Positions 8,707 through 16,584 are shown, numbered from the stretch's first letter. The stretch: 64,000 nt of DNA from JAAYUD01 sp963676865 (GCA_963676865.2 CAXXSS010000001.1:3038001-3102000); one strand, 5' to 3'. Made by a program: numbers and translations. Notes: a model not told the origin generated them from the letters alone.

Positions 8707-9789
8707 CTAAATTAATTCTGTTGCTATTTCCCTACATCTTTTCCGATTTATTTTTCCGTTGCCCGTCAGAGGTAGTTTCTGTATTGTCATGATTGTGTGC
8801 GGCATATGATATGGCGGTAGCATACCTCTCATTGCAGCCTTGATACCGTCCAGCTTCTCTTCAGATACCGGTTCGAGTAGTAGAATGGCGGCTTCTCCCA
8901 ATTTTTCATTTGGTACGGAGGTTATGGCAAACGGTACGTCGATGATCGGTTGCAATAGCCGTTCGTCTTCTTCGGGTTGAATTTTGATACCTCCACTGTT
9001 GATCGTATTGTCTTTACGTCCCAAAACCACAAAGCTGTCATCGGGATATAGTCGTGCAATATCATTGGTATATAGTGTTTGGTTGCAAACCAGGGGAGCA
9101 TCTATAACCAATGTACCATCGTTTGCCACCGAGAGATGTACTGTATCGAAAGGCATGTAATGCATAGAGGCCTTTTCGCCATTCAGACGTCTCAAAGCAA
9201 TGTGCGAAAGTGTCTCTGTCATGCCATAAGTGGAGTATATGTTGCCCCGAAGATCTTTTATCTCTTTTTCGAGTTTAGGGTCAATCGATCCACCACCTAT
9301 AATGAGTGTTCTTATCTTCTCCAATTTATCTCTCTCTGTCGCGTTTTCTAGCGTATTGTATACTTGCATCGGCACCATTGCTGCAAATGTCGGAGGTGTT
9401 TCAATGTCAGCTAAAGGATGCCCCGAAGGCTGTTTCACTATCAGATTGAGTCCACATACCAAAGAACGTACCACCACCATCATGGCTCCGATATATCGTA
9501 GGTTCATACAGAGTAGTGCGGAGTCACCTTCTTTTAGTCCGAGGTATTCGCAAGTGAGGCGTGCGCTTTGCATCATCTTGCTTTTCTCCACTTGAAGCGT
9601 TTTCGGCGTGTCGGTAGAGCCAGAGGTATGTACGGTGATGTAATCCGAAGGGTCGAACCATCTTTGTAGAAAGTCGAATATATCATGCAACGGCATTTCT
9701 GCGTCGGTGCTCTTAATGGCTGCTATATCTTGAGCTGTCAGCTTCTTGCCATCAAGTATCAGTGTTTGTTTCTCTCTGTCGAATATCAT
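8707..9789 (-). CDS. menE: o-Succinylbenzoate-CoA ligase (MenE-like)
   Basis: An AMP-forming acyl-CoA synthetase of 360 residues that activates o-succinylbenzoate in menaquinone synthesis. Seen: P-loop-like YITVHTSGSTDTPK, adenine-binding STYGMTETLSHIA, VLGRKDNTINSGGIKIQPEE (hinge) and the C-terminal lysine motif LPLTGNGKINR. The open frame extends further upstream, but that extension lies wholly inside menC and is not MenE-like. The ATG at 9789 overlaps the menC stop in an ATGA arrangement, which decides the start. It is shorter than the E. coli protein (about 450), as usual in Bacteroidetes. Coupled with menC. Confidence 0.87.
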   Translation of the reverse strand: MIFDREKQTLILDGKKLTAQDIAAIKSTDAEMPLHDIFDFLQRWFDPSDYITVHTSGSTDTPKTLQVEKSKMMQSARLTCEYLGLKEGDSALLCMNLRYIGAMMVVVRSLVCGLNLIVKQPSGHPLADIETPPTFAAMVPMQVYNTLENATERDKLEKIRTLIIGGGSIDPKLEKEIKDLRGNIYSTYGMTETLSHIALRRLNGEKASMHYMPFDTVHLSVANDGTLVIDAPLVCNQTLYTNDIARLYPDDSFVVLGRKDNTINSGGIKIQPEEDERLLQPIIDVPFAITSVPNEKLGEAAILLLEPVSEEKLDGIKAAMRGMLPPYHMPHTIMTIQKLPLTGNGKINRKRCREIATELI

Positions 9790-10823
9790 TTGCTCTCGGG
9801 TATGTACCATAAACAATCTTTTCGTATTTCGAGTGGCATTTCTACATTGTCTGTGAATAGCATGCCTGTGCCCAGACCTTGTGGCAATGGATTGTTGAAT
9901 GTGGCGCACCATTGTGCTACTGCATTCAGTCCTATATTTGATTCGAGTGCCGAAGTGATCCACCAGCCTATCTGTCTCTGTTCTGCTTCGCGAATCCATT
10001 CTTCACCACCTTTCATACCGCCATGTAGTGAGGGCTTTAGAATGATATATTGCGGATGAATATCTTTCAGTAGCTTTTGTTTCATTTCAACATTATTACA
10101 TCCGATTAATTCTTCGTCCAGTGCTATTGGCAGGGGCGTTTTCTCGCAGAGCTGTGCCATCTCCTCGCATTGTCCGGCGCGTATGGGTTGCTCGATGGAA
10201 TGTAAATCCAATTCGGCAAGGCGATTCAACTTATCCAAAGCGTCGTCTGGGGCAAATGCTCCGTTGGCATCGACTCTCAGCTCTACTTCTTTGAGCGAGA
10301 AATGTTGCCTGATATATTTCAACAGCGACAGTTCTTCGTCAAAATTGATGGCACCTATCTTTAGTTTGATGCATCTGAAACCCGCTTCCATTTTCGTTTC
10401 AATACGTTGCAGCATTTCTCGATAATTGCCCATCCAAATCAGTCCGTTGATGGGAATACCTGCTTCTCCGCGAGAGAAAGAAGTATCCCACAATGCGGGG
10501 CTCTCCATTTCGTAGTGCCGTATTGCCGTCTCCAATCCGAATAGAATAGAAGGGTAGGGGCGAAGTGCTTCTGTGTCAACTTCACCATTATTTTGTTCTA
10601 CCGCTTTGCACGTTGCTCGGAGTATATCGGCATAATTGGGAACATCGTCACAACTTAGTTTTGGTAATGGAGCGCATTCGCCCACGCCTTTGTGCATAGG
10701 GTCTCTGCTGTCATAATATTCGATGTACCATACTTTGCGGGTATTGTAAATACCTCTTGATGTTCCTGCCGGTTGCTTGAAATGCAGAAGTTTGGATACT
10801 ATATTAATTTTAATTTGGTTCAT
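9786..10823 (-). CDS. menC: o-Succinylbenzoate synthase (MenC-like)
   Basis: A 345-residue enolase-superfamily enzyme of the muconate lactonizing/MenC group that dehydrates SHCHC to o-succinylbenzoate in menaquinone biosynthesis. Seen: IKLKIGAINFDEE (catalytic Lys strand), LRVDANGAF (metal Asp), DLHSIEQPI (metal Glu), LPIALDEELIG (metal Asp) and LKPSLHGG (second catalytic Lys). Overlap with menE (ATGA) confirms the pathway. A TATCTTTG box lies at 10862-10869 upstream. The other men genes (F, D, B) are not adjacent here. A dipeptide epimerase is the main alternative, but the context argues against it. Confidence 0.88.
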   Translation of the reverse strand: MNQIKINIVSKLLHFKQPAGTSRGIYNTRKVWYIEYYDSRDPMHKGVGECAPLPKLSCDDVPNYADILRATCKAVEQNNGEVDTEALRPYPSILFGLETAIRHYEMESPALWDTSFSRGEAGIPINGLIWMGNYREMLQRIETKMEAGFRCIKLKIGAINFDEELSLLKYIRQHFSLKEVELRVDANGAFAPDDALDKLNRLAELDLHSIEQPIRAGQCEEMAQLCEKTPLPIALDEELIGCNNVEMKQKLLKDIHPQYIILKPSLHGGMKGGEEWIREAEQRQIGWWITSALESNIGLNAVAQWCATFNNPLPQGLGTGMLFTDNVEMPLEIRKDCLWYIPESK

Positions 10824-10943
10824 GATTTATAGATCAATTGTCGCTTTTGAATTTGTACATACAAAGATAGTACTTATAGACATAAAAGAGTGGAAATAAA
10901 TGGTGGAAATTCATGCTGAAACAAACATTCTTTATACTCCAAA

Positions 10944-10985
10944 ATGACATATGGGTGTCACCGAAAAAACGAACATACGACAATT
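10944..10985 (-). repeat. Short copy of the dispersed palindromic element
   Basis: Read on the minus strand this segment gives TTGTCGTATGTTCG, a T-run, CGGTGACACC and CATATGTCATTTT. It matches the first part of the elements at 16078-16172, 31842-31921 and 56757-56870, but with the middle section missing. It lies between the divergent menC and DUF4886 genes. Confidence 0.7.
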
Positions 10986-11059
10986 TTGCAAGATATGGCA
11001 ATGATCAAATAACTAAAATAAGTTATCTTTGTCATAGTAAAACCTAAAATAGTGAAGTG

Positions 11060-12568
11060 ATGATGAAACATAAATGTATTCAAGGCTTTGTTTACTGCTT
11101 TGTATTCTTGCTTTTCATGTCTCCCATACAAGCGAAACATGTAATTAAAGTGTTGGCAATCGGTAATAGCTTTTCTGTTGATGCCGTTGAGCAAAATCTA
11201 TACGAGTTGGCTGCTGCTGCGGGTGATAGTCTGGTGATAGGTAATGCTTATATAGGCGGTTGCTCTATCGATAGACATTGGAGCAATGCCCAGACCCAGA
11301 AAGCCGAATATTCTTATCGCAAAGTGATAGGTGGTGTCTTGAAGTCAGAGGAGAATCGTTGTTTGGACGATATTGTGAAAGACGAGCCTTGGGATATTGT
11401 TACACTTCAGCAGGCGAGTCCGTTGTCGGGCGATTACCCGTCGTATGTCCATTTGGCTGACCTCATGAATTATGTACGTCGCACAGTCATCAACCCAGCT
11501 TTCAAATTTGCCTTTCACATGACTTGGGCTTATGCTCGTAATGCTACTCATCCGGGCTTTGCTACATACGGCAAGAATCAGGTCAAAATGTATCAGGCTA
11601 TTCTACAAGCTGTTCATCAGGCAACGGCAGACAATCATATCGATCGGGTGATACCTTCCGGCATTGCTATTCAACGAGCCCGTGCCGTATTGGGCGATAC
11701 GCTCAATCGCGACGGTTATCATCTCTCGTATACGGTTGGTAGATATACGGCTGCTTGTACTTGGTGCGAGTTCCTTACCGGTAAGTCGGTAGTAGGAAAT
11801 ACATATCGTCCTTCTTCTGTTTCTGCTACAGATGCGATGATCGCGCAATATGCTGCTCATCAAGCCATGGAAACTATATCCGATACGGCTTTGGTTGCTC
11901 CAAAGTTTTTTGTTGACGGGGCGTTTTACGAAGAATTTCCTATGACTGCCGAGCACAAAAACTCTTATTTATTGTCCGGTAAAGATGGAAAGATCCTTTT
12001 CTATTGTAAGAATGTACAACTTACCGATAATGATAAATTATATGCGATCCCCGATTTTAAAGTCAAGAATATTTCCGAACTTTTGGATATGATTCATCAT
12101 TCAGACGGGACCCATGTATCAAAAATGCAAGATTCCAGTAGTCAATATATGAACCTCATTAATCAGAAAATAGCTCCTTTTAGCGTTGTAGATTGGAAAA
12201 AAGAAAAGTTCACAAATAAAAGAACTCTCACACGTCCGTTAGTTTTTAATTTTTGGTATACCGGTTGTGGTCCTTGTATTCGTGAAATGCCTTTGATAAG
12301 CACTTGGATGGATATATGCCCGGATGCAACCTACTTGGCTGTGACATGGAACAAAGCCAACGAGATTCGCAATATTGTGGAACGCCGTCATTTTCGTTTT
12401 CATCAGATAACAGACGATCACTCTCTGTCCAAAATGTTTAATGTACAATCTACTCCTACTACTGTGTTGATAGACAAGCAAGGCGTGATTCGTTGTATAA
12501 TGGAAGGCACTAGTCAGCAAAAACGTGACTTGTTGCTTGCCGAGTTGGTGAAATTGTACAAAGAGTAG
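11060..12568 (+). CDS. DUF4886 (SGNH-like) domain fused to TlpA-type thioredoxin
   Basis: An exported fusion protein of about 502 residues. After a signal peptide (about 1-25, MSPIQAK), residues about 30-275 match DUF4886, an SGNH/GDSL-like hydrolase fold: VLAIGNSFSVDAV (nucleophile Ser), DIVTLQQASPLSG, HMTWAY and DGYHLSYTVGRY (Asp-x-x-His). Residues about 360-502 form a thioredoxin/TlpA domain with redox motif CGPC near 403-406 in NFWYTGCGPCIREMP and the cis-Pro segment STPTTVLID. Both halves should work in the periplasm. ATGs at 11060 and 11063 are the likely starts; GTG at 11057 is less likely. A TATCTTTG box (11024-11031) lies just upstream. The joint role is unknown. Confidence 0.83.
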   Translation: MMKHKCIQGFVYCFVFLLFMSPIQAKHVIKVLAIGNSFSVDAVEQNLYELAAAAGDSLVIGNAYIGGCSIDRHWSNAQTQKAEYSYRKVIGGVLKSEENRCLDDIVKDEPWDIVTLQQASPLSGDYPSYVHLADLMNYVRRTVINPAFKFAFHMTWAYARNATHPGFATYGKNQVKMYQAILQAVHQATADNHIDRVIPSGIAIQRARAVLGDTLNRDGYHLSYTVGRYTAACTWCEFLTGKSVVGNTYRPSSVSATDAMIAQYAAHQAMETISDTALVAPKFFVDGAFYEEFPMTAEHKNSYLLSGKDGKILFYCKNVQLTDNDKLYAIPDFKVKNISELLDMIHHSDGTHVSKMQDSSSQYMNLINQKIAPFSVVDWKKEKFTNKRTLTRPLVFNFWYTGCGPCIREMPLISTWMDICPDATYLAVTWNKANEIRNIVERRHFRFHQITDDHSLSKMFNVQSTPTTVLIDKQGVIRCIMEGTSQQKRDLLLAELVKLYKE

Positions 12569-12592
12569 GGGAGCTACTTTGAAAGAAATATG

Positions 12593-12645
12593 AGCCGAAA
12601 GTCCATGTTGTATCGCAACAAAGGCTTTCGGCTTTTATTTTATAA
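12593..12645 (+). terminator. Terminator after the DUF4886-thioredoxin gene
   Basis: A strong stem AGCCGAAAG / CTTTCGGCT (12593-12601 / 12625-12633) with an inner GTTG/CAAC pairing is followed by TTTTATTTTATAATTT. It begins 25 bases after the stop and lies between convergent genes. Confidence 0.85.
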
Positions 12646-13218
12646 TTTCTTCAGCTCTTCTATTTCATCGTTCAGGTCGCGTAAGTCTTTCTTTATGCGC
12701 TTCCTTAAAAATAGTGCGACAAAGATCAAACCGATAACGAATCCTGAAGCGAAACAGTAGAAGAGCATTAGGTTGATGTTGTAGAAGTATATCAATGCCA
12801 ATATTACGAAGATGGTACAAAGAACGGAGATAAAAACGTTTGTCCAATAGATGGCTATTTTAAATCGGCATAAATTTTCCAATACTTCTTTGGGTGAATA
12901 TCGGTTCATATCGATCCGGCTGAGTAGCCGTGTATTGAATACGGTGATGAATACCATACCCATTGTGAGGATTCCTATTGAACGAACAGTCCAGTCGCCC
13001 ATTGCTGACGGATATTTTTGATTGAAGTAGTTGTTCATTAGAAATAATAATGCTGTAATGATGCCCATTTTGAGTGTATCTATGCTCACAATGCGGGCGC
13101 GGGTATTTTTTATTCTTTTGTTCAATGCCTTGCGAGCCAGTAGTTTATTCTGCTCTTCCATCTCATCGGCCTTCTTGTTCAGAATGCTCCAGCCTGATTT
13201 TAATTCATCCAATTCCAT
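12640..13218 (-). CDS. Membrane protein partner of the adjacent sigma factor
   Basis: A 192-residue protein with a charged cytosolic N-terminus (MELDELKSGWSILNKKADEMEEQN, coiled-coil-like), four hydrophobic segments (about residues 50-65, 80-97, 118-143 and 148-170) and a charged C-terminal tail. It follows a sigma-factor gene by 14 bases on the same strand. This layout is typical of Bacteroidetes sigma-anti-sigma pairs in which the second protein tethers the sigma at the membrane. I do not recognise a named domain, so an anti-sigma role is inferred from context alone. Confidence 0.7.
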   Translation of the reverse strand: MELDELKSGWSILNKKADEMEEQNKLLARKALNKRIKNTRARIVSIDTLKMGIITALLFLMNNYFNQKYPSAMGDWTVRSIGILTMGMVFITVFNTRLLSRIDMNRYSPKEVLENLCRFKIAIYWTNVFISVLCTIFVILALIYFYNINLMLFYCFASGFVIGLIFVALFLRKRIKKDLRDLNDEIEELKKL

Positions 13219-13232
13219 ATCTGTATGTACTT

Positions 13233-13718
13233 TTATTCGTTAGACAATTTAGCTAGTTTTTCTCTGATGCGTTTCAATTTAGAAGCGATCGTATTCTTAT
13301 TCATTCCCATTACGTCGGCTATTTCGTCGTATGGTTTTTCGTCCAGCCATAACAGGATAATGGCCTTTTCTATTTTGTTTAGTTGGTTAATGAGCCTATA
13401 CATCTCTTTTAGTTGGTTCATATAATCGTTGCTGTCGTCTATGTTGTCGTGATCGGCAGCCAATGGTATTGTTTCCAGATGTTTTTTATTGCGGCGATAG
13501 AAAGAAATGCAAGTGTTGATGCCCACTCGGTAAATCCACGAAGACACTTTGCTTTGGCCTTTGAAATTCTCATATCCTTTCCAAAGATTCAGTACCGTTT
13601 CTTGGTATAAATCATTCACATTGTTCGAGTCTGTCGCATAGATACAACAGATCTTGTAGATCACTCTGTTGTATGTATTTATCATACTAATAAACTCTTC
13701 TTCCTTTCTTGGTTTCAT
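13233..13718 (-). CDS. ECF-type RNA polymerase sigma factor
   Basis: A 161-residue sigma-70 family factor of the ECF type. Region 2 is at about residues 8-75 (NRVIYKICCIYATDSNNVNDLYQETVLNLWKGYENFKGQSKVSSWIYRVGINTCI, read in parts), and region 4 HTH is at about 105-158 (IEKAIILLWLDEKPYDEIADVMGMNKNTIASKLKRIREKL). It is followed by a four-span membrane protein that is probably its regulator. No susC/susD genes follow, so it is not a PUL-type sigma. The start is supported by MKPRKEEEFISMINTY, normal for this group. It has no clear consensus promoter. Confidence 0.88.
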   Translation of the reverse strand: MKPRKEEEFISMINTYNRVIYKICCIYATDSNNVNDLYQETVLNLWKGYENFKGQSKVSSWIYRVGINTCISFYRRNKKHLETIPLAADHDNIDDSNDYMNQLKEMYRLINQLNKIEKAIILLWLDEKPYDEIADVMGMNKNTIASKLKRIREKLAKLSNE

Positions 13719-14237
13719 TACCTTGTTTACTTTTTCTATAAGACGCTATTAATTCTGAAAAATTGCATGTGTTCTGTTTTTTTGTCCGAAGATACAAATA
13801 TCGTGTATCAAGAGGTGCCATTTTGGTATGATTATAAACTATCATCGGTAAAAGTCAGATAAGCATTATGGCACTGAGTGCTTATATTCGAGAAAGATAC
13901 TGGATTTATATTAATAAGTTGCAAGAGGACGTGAAATATTTATCTATTTTGCAGATTTAAAGGTGAATATTACCAGACATTCTGATACTTTCTTATCCAG
14001 GCATCAGTTACAGCCCATTGTAGGGCACTATTTCCGCTACTGTCTCGCTGCTCAAATATAAGCTCAATTGAAACAAGGTATAACTACATCCCGTGCAAAT
14101 CGTTGATATACAGCGAGAAATTCATAAGGACGAAAATAAAAGTTTATACATACGAACTTTTATTTTTGTCCTTATGAATTTTTATGTTTGTCCTTATCAT
14201 TTTTTGAGAACACAAGCTCGATTGAGTGAATCTGTGG
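13719..14237. other. Gene-free stretch between sigma factor and insertion sequence
   Basis: No convincing ORF, tRNA or promoter. It contains the segment GTGCCATTTTGGTATGATTA (13824-13843), which has a similar direct copy right of the IS (about 15723), and AGGTGAATATT (13961-13971), which occurs inverted right of the IS (about 15767). It also contains the 27-bp hairpin at 14118-14181. Confidence 0.5.
14118..14181. repeat. 27-bp near-perfect inverted repeat (hairpin)
   Basis: Arms 14118-14144 and 14155-14181 pair with one mismatch around a 10-base centre. The distal arm motif GTCCTTAT (14168-14175) is repeated exactly 22 bases further on (14190-14197), recalling the 22-bp spacing of the other palindromic arrays. 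It lies about 60 bases left of the IS. Confidence 0.75.
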
Positions 14238-14344
14238 TGTACTGAATTTGGTTGACAGTTAAACACTAGTAAACCTAAGGGAGTTGACAATTACAATCAT
14301 GTATACCTAAAGTAGTTGTCAACTCTGCAAAGTTAATCCTATTT

Positions 14345-15298
14345 TTATTGACAAACAAGTATTGTTTGTTCTTTATAGTTTGTTTTGTTCAGCTGATGCT
14401 TTAAAGCATCAGCTGAACAAAGTGGGTTTGGATGTTCTCCCGGGAGCATTTGCATCGGTGTTTTCATTGCCAGAGCTTGGTGCGGTCGTGCCCAATTGTA
14501 GAGATATATGGATCTGGCGACACCTTCCAAGGCTTCATCAAATGTTTTATTCTCATAATCGAAGAGCCATCCGTTCTTAACGGTATTGTTCATCCTCTCG
14601 GCCAGTGCATTGTGCAAGGGGTCGCCCGTTTGCGTCATACTGATAGCGATTCCTCTTTCTTTGAGCTGTGACACATAACCTTTTGATGCATACTGCACAC
14701 CTCGGTCGGAATGGTGGATAAGACCTGAAAGGTTGAATCCCTGACCTTTATAAAATCTGCACGCCATCATCAACGCTTTTGCCGGTCCTTCCGCTTCAAG
14801 AGTCCGAAAGAGGGCATATCCCACAATGATGCGGCTGAAGACATCCGTCAGCAGCGAAAGATAGGCAAATCCTTCTTTCGTGGATATATAAGTGATGTCA
14901 CCCACCATCATGCGGCAAACACCACAGGCCACGTATTTAGGAGATGTGTTAAGCAAATCCGGATAGATCCGATATGGATGATCGGAGTTGGTCGTACGAG
15001 GTCTGTAACGTCTGCGGCGCAGCATCATCCCGTTGGCCCGAAGGACATCGATAAATTGGTCGCGTCCTATCGTGAACTTTTCTCCGAACCGAGACTTACA
15101 CAGACTGTAAAGCTCGCGGCAACCGCTTCGGGGAAGCTCCTGACGCAGAAATTGACAGTAATACGTGATGCTGCTTATAAGTACATCTTGTTCGGCATTT
15201 GTTTCTTTGTGCTTGTAGTACCCTTGTCGGGAAATGTCAAGCAGTCCGCAAAGGGCGGATATGGTATAACTCATACCTTTACCCGCCTTTTGTGACAA
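14345..15298 (-). CDS. IS3-family transposase OrfB (DDE integrase core)
   Basis: About 317 residues. N-terminal HTH_21-like region (LCGLLDISRQGYYKHKE..., SGCRELYSLCKSRFGEKFTIGRDQF) is followed by an rve integrase core with the DDE triad: VGDITYIS (D), HHSDRGVQYAS (D) and LAERMNNTVKNGW (E, with the following K/R). The annotated start is TTG at 15298. The frame is open upstream to the frameshift site, so in practice OrfB is probably made as an OrfAB fusion, not from its own start. IS3/IS150 group. Confidence 0.9.
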   Translation of the reverse strand: MSQKAGKGMSYTISALCGLLDISRQGYYKHKETNAEQDVLISSITYYCQFLRQELPRSGCRELYSLCKSRFGEKFTIGRDQFIDVLRANGMMLRRRRYRPRTTNSDHPYRIYPDLLNTSPKYVACGVCRMMVGDITYISTKEGFAYLSLLTDVFSRIIVGYALFRTLEAEGPAKALMMACRFYKGQGFNLSGLIHHSDRGVQYASKGYVSQLKERGIAISMTQTGDPLHNALAERMNNTVKNGWLFDYENKTFDEALEGVARSIYLYNWARPHQALAMKTPMQMLPGEHPNPLCSADALKHQLNKTNYKEQTILVCQ

Positions 15299-15306
15299 GC
15301 AACCTA

Positions 15307-15696
15307 CTACTTGACATCGGAGTTTTTTCGTACCTTGATGTGATACTTCTCTTCAGCCAGGTCAATCATGCAATCATAAACGTCACGGGCCATCTCTGCA
15401 CGCTTCAGCTCAGATTCCAATTCCTTAATGCGCACTTTCAAAGAGGTGATGTCTTCTTCTGAAGAGACATCCTCTGTACCGGTTGTTACAGCTTTATCCT
15501 TCATATTTAATGGGAATGGTTTGTCTTCAAGCCCAAAGATACGAAGCCAATTCCGAATTGAACCTCTGGATATACCATTTGCTTTTTCAAGGGTATACTT
15601 ACCCTTGCTTCCATGAAGGTAAGAGTTTAAAATCTCTAGACGAATCTGATCGTCAATCTTTTTATTATTTCTCATTTTTGAATAAGTTTGTGTCAA
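15307..15696 (-). CDS. IS3-family transposase OrfA (HTH plus leucine zipper)
   Basis: 129 residues. An N-terminal HTH binds the IS ends (DDQIRLEILNSYLHGSKG, GISRGSIRNWLRIFG), followed by a coiled coil (ISSLKVRIKELESELKRAEMARDVYD-type heptads). It ends K-V-R-K-N-S-D-V-K at a TAG just after an A_AAA_AAC heptamer. ATG at 15696 lies only 7 bases inside the terminal repeat; ATG at 15675 (MRNNKKID) is the alternative start. Confidence 0.88.
   Translation of the reverse strand: MTQTYSKMRNNKKIDDQIRLEILNSYLHGSKGKYTLEKANGISRGSIRNWLRIFGLEDKPFPLNMKDKAVTTGTEDVSSEEDITSLKVRIKELESELKRAEMARDVYDCMIDLAEEKYHIKVRKNSDVK
15322..15328 (-). other. Programmed -1 ribosomal frameshift site (A_AAA_AAC)
   Basis: Read on the minus strand, the OrfA frame runs GTA CGA AAA AAC TCC, giving the canonical slippery heptamer A AAA AAC in phase, 12 bases before the OrfA stop codon. 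Slipping back one base gives AAA AAA CTC CGA, which continues without a stop into OrfB. This is the standard IS3-family mechanism for making OrfAB. A downstream stimulatory structure was not modelled. Confidence 0.85.
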
Positions 15697-15709
15697 CTTA
15701 TTCAGTACA

Positions 15710-16077
15710 TGTCAATCAAAAAGTGCCACTTCGGTATGGTTAAAATAGTATCAGTATCGCTCCGAATATTCACCTCTTAGAACACCTTGAAAAATAATTT
15801 TCGTTCGCAAGCCCTCACCAGTTACTTGTAGGCCCCATTATCAATCGTCTTATGTAAAGTTCATAATTCATTGATTATCAGAGAGAAGATGCACTTTTCA
15901 GGTCCCGTTTTGCTATCACATCTCAATATCTATCTGATATACAGGTGATAAACGTGACGGGAACAAATACTAAAAGTATTATAGAAAACATCGAGATGAT
16001 TCATACCGGTACGATCCCCTTTTAAGTAGTCAGTGGAACACGATTATTTCAACAAATCAGTGTCGTACTTATCTTTC
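15710..16077. other. Gene-free stretch right of the insertion sequence
   Basis: I see no ORF or RNA gene. The first part holds GTGCCACTTCGGTATGGTTA (15723-15742), a direct relative of the segment left of the IS at 13824, and GAATATTCACCT (15766-15777), the inverse of the segment at 13961. The remainder is unremarkable sequence leading into the palindromic array. Confidence 0.45.
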
Positions 16078-16172
16078 TAAAACGACATATGGACCTAAAT
16101 TTGTTGACGTCCATATGTTTTCTGAAAAACTTAAGGACGTCACCGGAAAAACTAACATACGACAATTTGCAA
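16078..16172 (-). repeat. Dispersed palindromic element (family A copy)
   Basis: Read on the minus strand: TTGTCGTATGTTAG, T-run, CCGGTGACGTCCTTAAG, TTTTTCAGAAAACATATGG, ACGTCAACAAATTTAGG, TCCATATGTCGTTTT. It is clearly homologous, in opposite orientation, to 56757-56846 and also to 31842-31900. It contains GACGTC and two CATATG cores and runs directly into the 22-bp-spaced array. Confidence 0.75.
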
Positions 16173-16300
16173 AAAAATCAACCGTATGTCGCTGCGGTAA
16201 CTAACGTATCTCGCAGACGAAACTAACGTTAGTTGTCATGATAACTTCCGTTAGTTACCGCAGTAACTTCCGTTAGTTATTGCTGCGACATACGTTAGTT
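16131..16300. repeat. 22-bp-periodic palindromic core array (copy 2)
   Basis: Eight cores have CG steps starting at 16138, 16160, 16183, 16205, 16227, 16249, 16271 and 16293, i.e. spacings 22, 23, 22, 22, 22, 22, 22. The last six form the same module order as the array at 2828-2950 (ACCGTATGTC, GCTGCGGTAACTAACG, CGCAGACGAAACTAACG, and so on) with about 85% identity by eye. It lies downstream of the YqaE gene. Confidence 0.82.
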
Positions 16301-16365
16301 TTTTAGAACATTGTAGAGACATTGAGAGAATAGGCTGTGGGAGAGAAGGTAAAAAAGGCTCGTCT

Positions 16366-16524
16366 TTATCTTCTCGGATTGTTGAGGATGATGAGTGCTC
16401 CGATCACACCAGGTATCCAACCGCAGAGCGTTAGGATAAGGATAATGATAAACGAACCACAACCTTTATCAATGATAGATAAAGGTGGAAATATGATGGC
16501 TAAAATAACTCTCCAAATCGACAT
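16366..16524 (-). CDS. YqaE/Pmp3 family small membrane protein
   Basis: A 52-residue peptide with two membrane helices: MSIWRVILAIIFPPLSIIDK then FIIILILTLCGWIPGVIGAL, ending NNPRR. This is the UPF0057/Pmp3 signature (FPP...G, two spans, GxxPG turn). These proteolipids sit in the inner membrane and are linked to salt, cold or membrane-potential stress in several organisms. The promoter just upstream is near-perfect, so it is a monocistronic gene. Confidence 0.88.
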   Translation of the reverse strand: MSIWRVILAIIFPPLSIIDKGCGSFIIILILTLCGWIPGVIGALIILNNPRR

Positions 16525-16552
16525 GTACTTTTGTTTTAGTTGAATATGGCTT

Positions 16553-16584
16553 CAAATGTAGCTTTTTTCATGTTGATATGCAAA
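16553..16584 (-). promoter_or_regulatory. Promoter of the YqaE gene
   Basis: On the minus strand TTTG (16581-16584), 20-base spacer, TACATTTG (16553-16560). Matches the Bacteroides consensus fully. The predicted start is about 20 bases before the ATG. Confidence 0.72.

Larger units (their letters stand above)
14238..15709 (-). mobile_element. IS3-family (IS150-like) insertion sequence, apparently intact
   Basis: An IS of about 1472 bp. The ends carry matching terminal repeats: TGTACTGAATttgGTTGACA on the left (14238-14257), and on the right the complement of TGTACTGAATaaGTTGACA (ending at 15709). TGTACTG is the classic IS150-type tip. It encodes OrfA and OrfB with a frameshift site between them. 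I see no clear target-site duplication (TGG on the left, TGT on the right), so the insertion may be old or the flanks rearranged. All catalytic residues look present, so it may be active. Confidence 0.85.

Noticed and set aside
9790..9999. N-terminal extension of menE to an upstream ATG
   Set aside because: The added 70 residues lie entirely within menC in another frame and are not like any MenE N-terminus; the ATGA overlap gives the right start.
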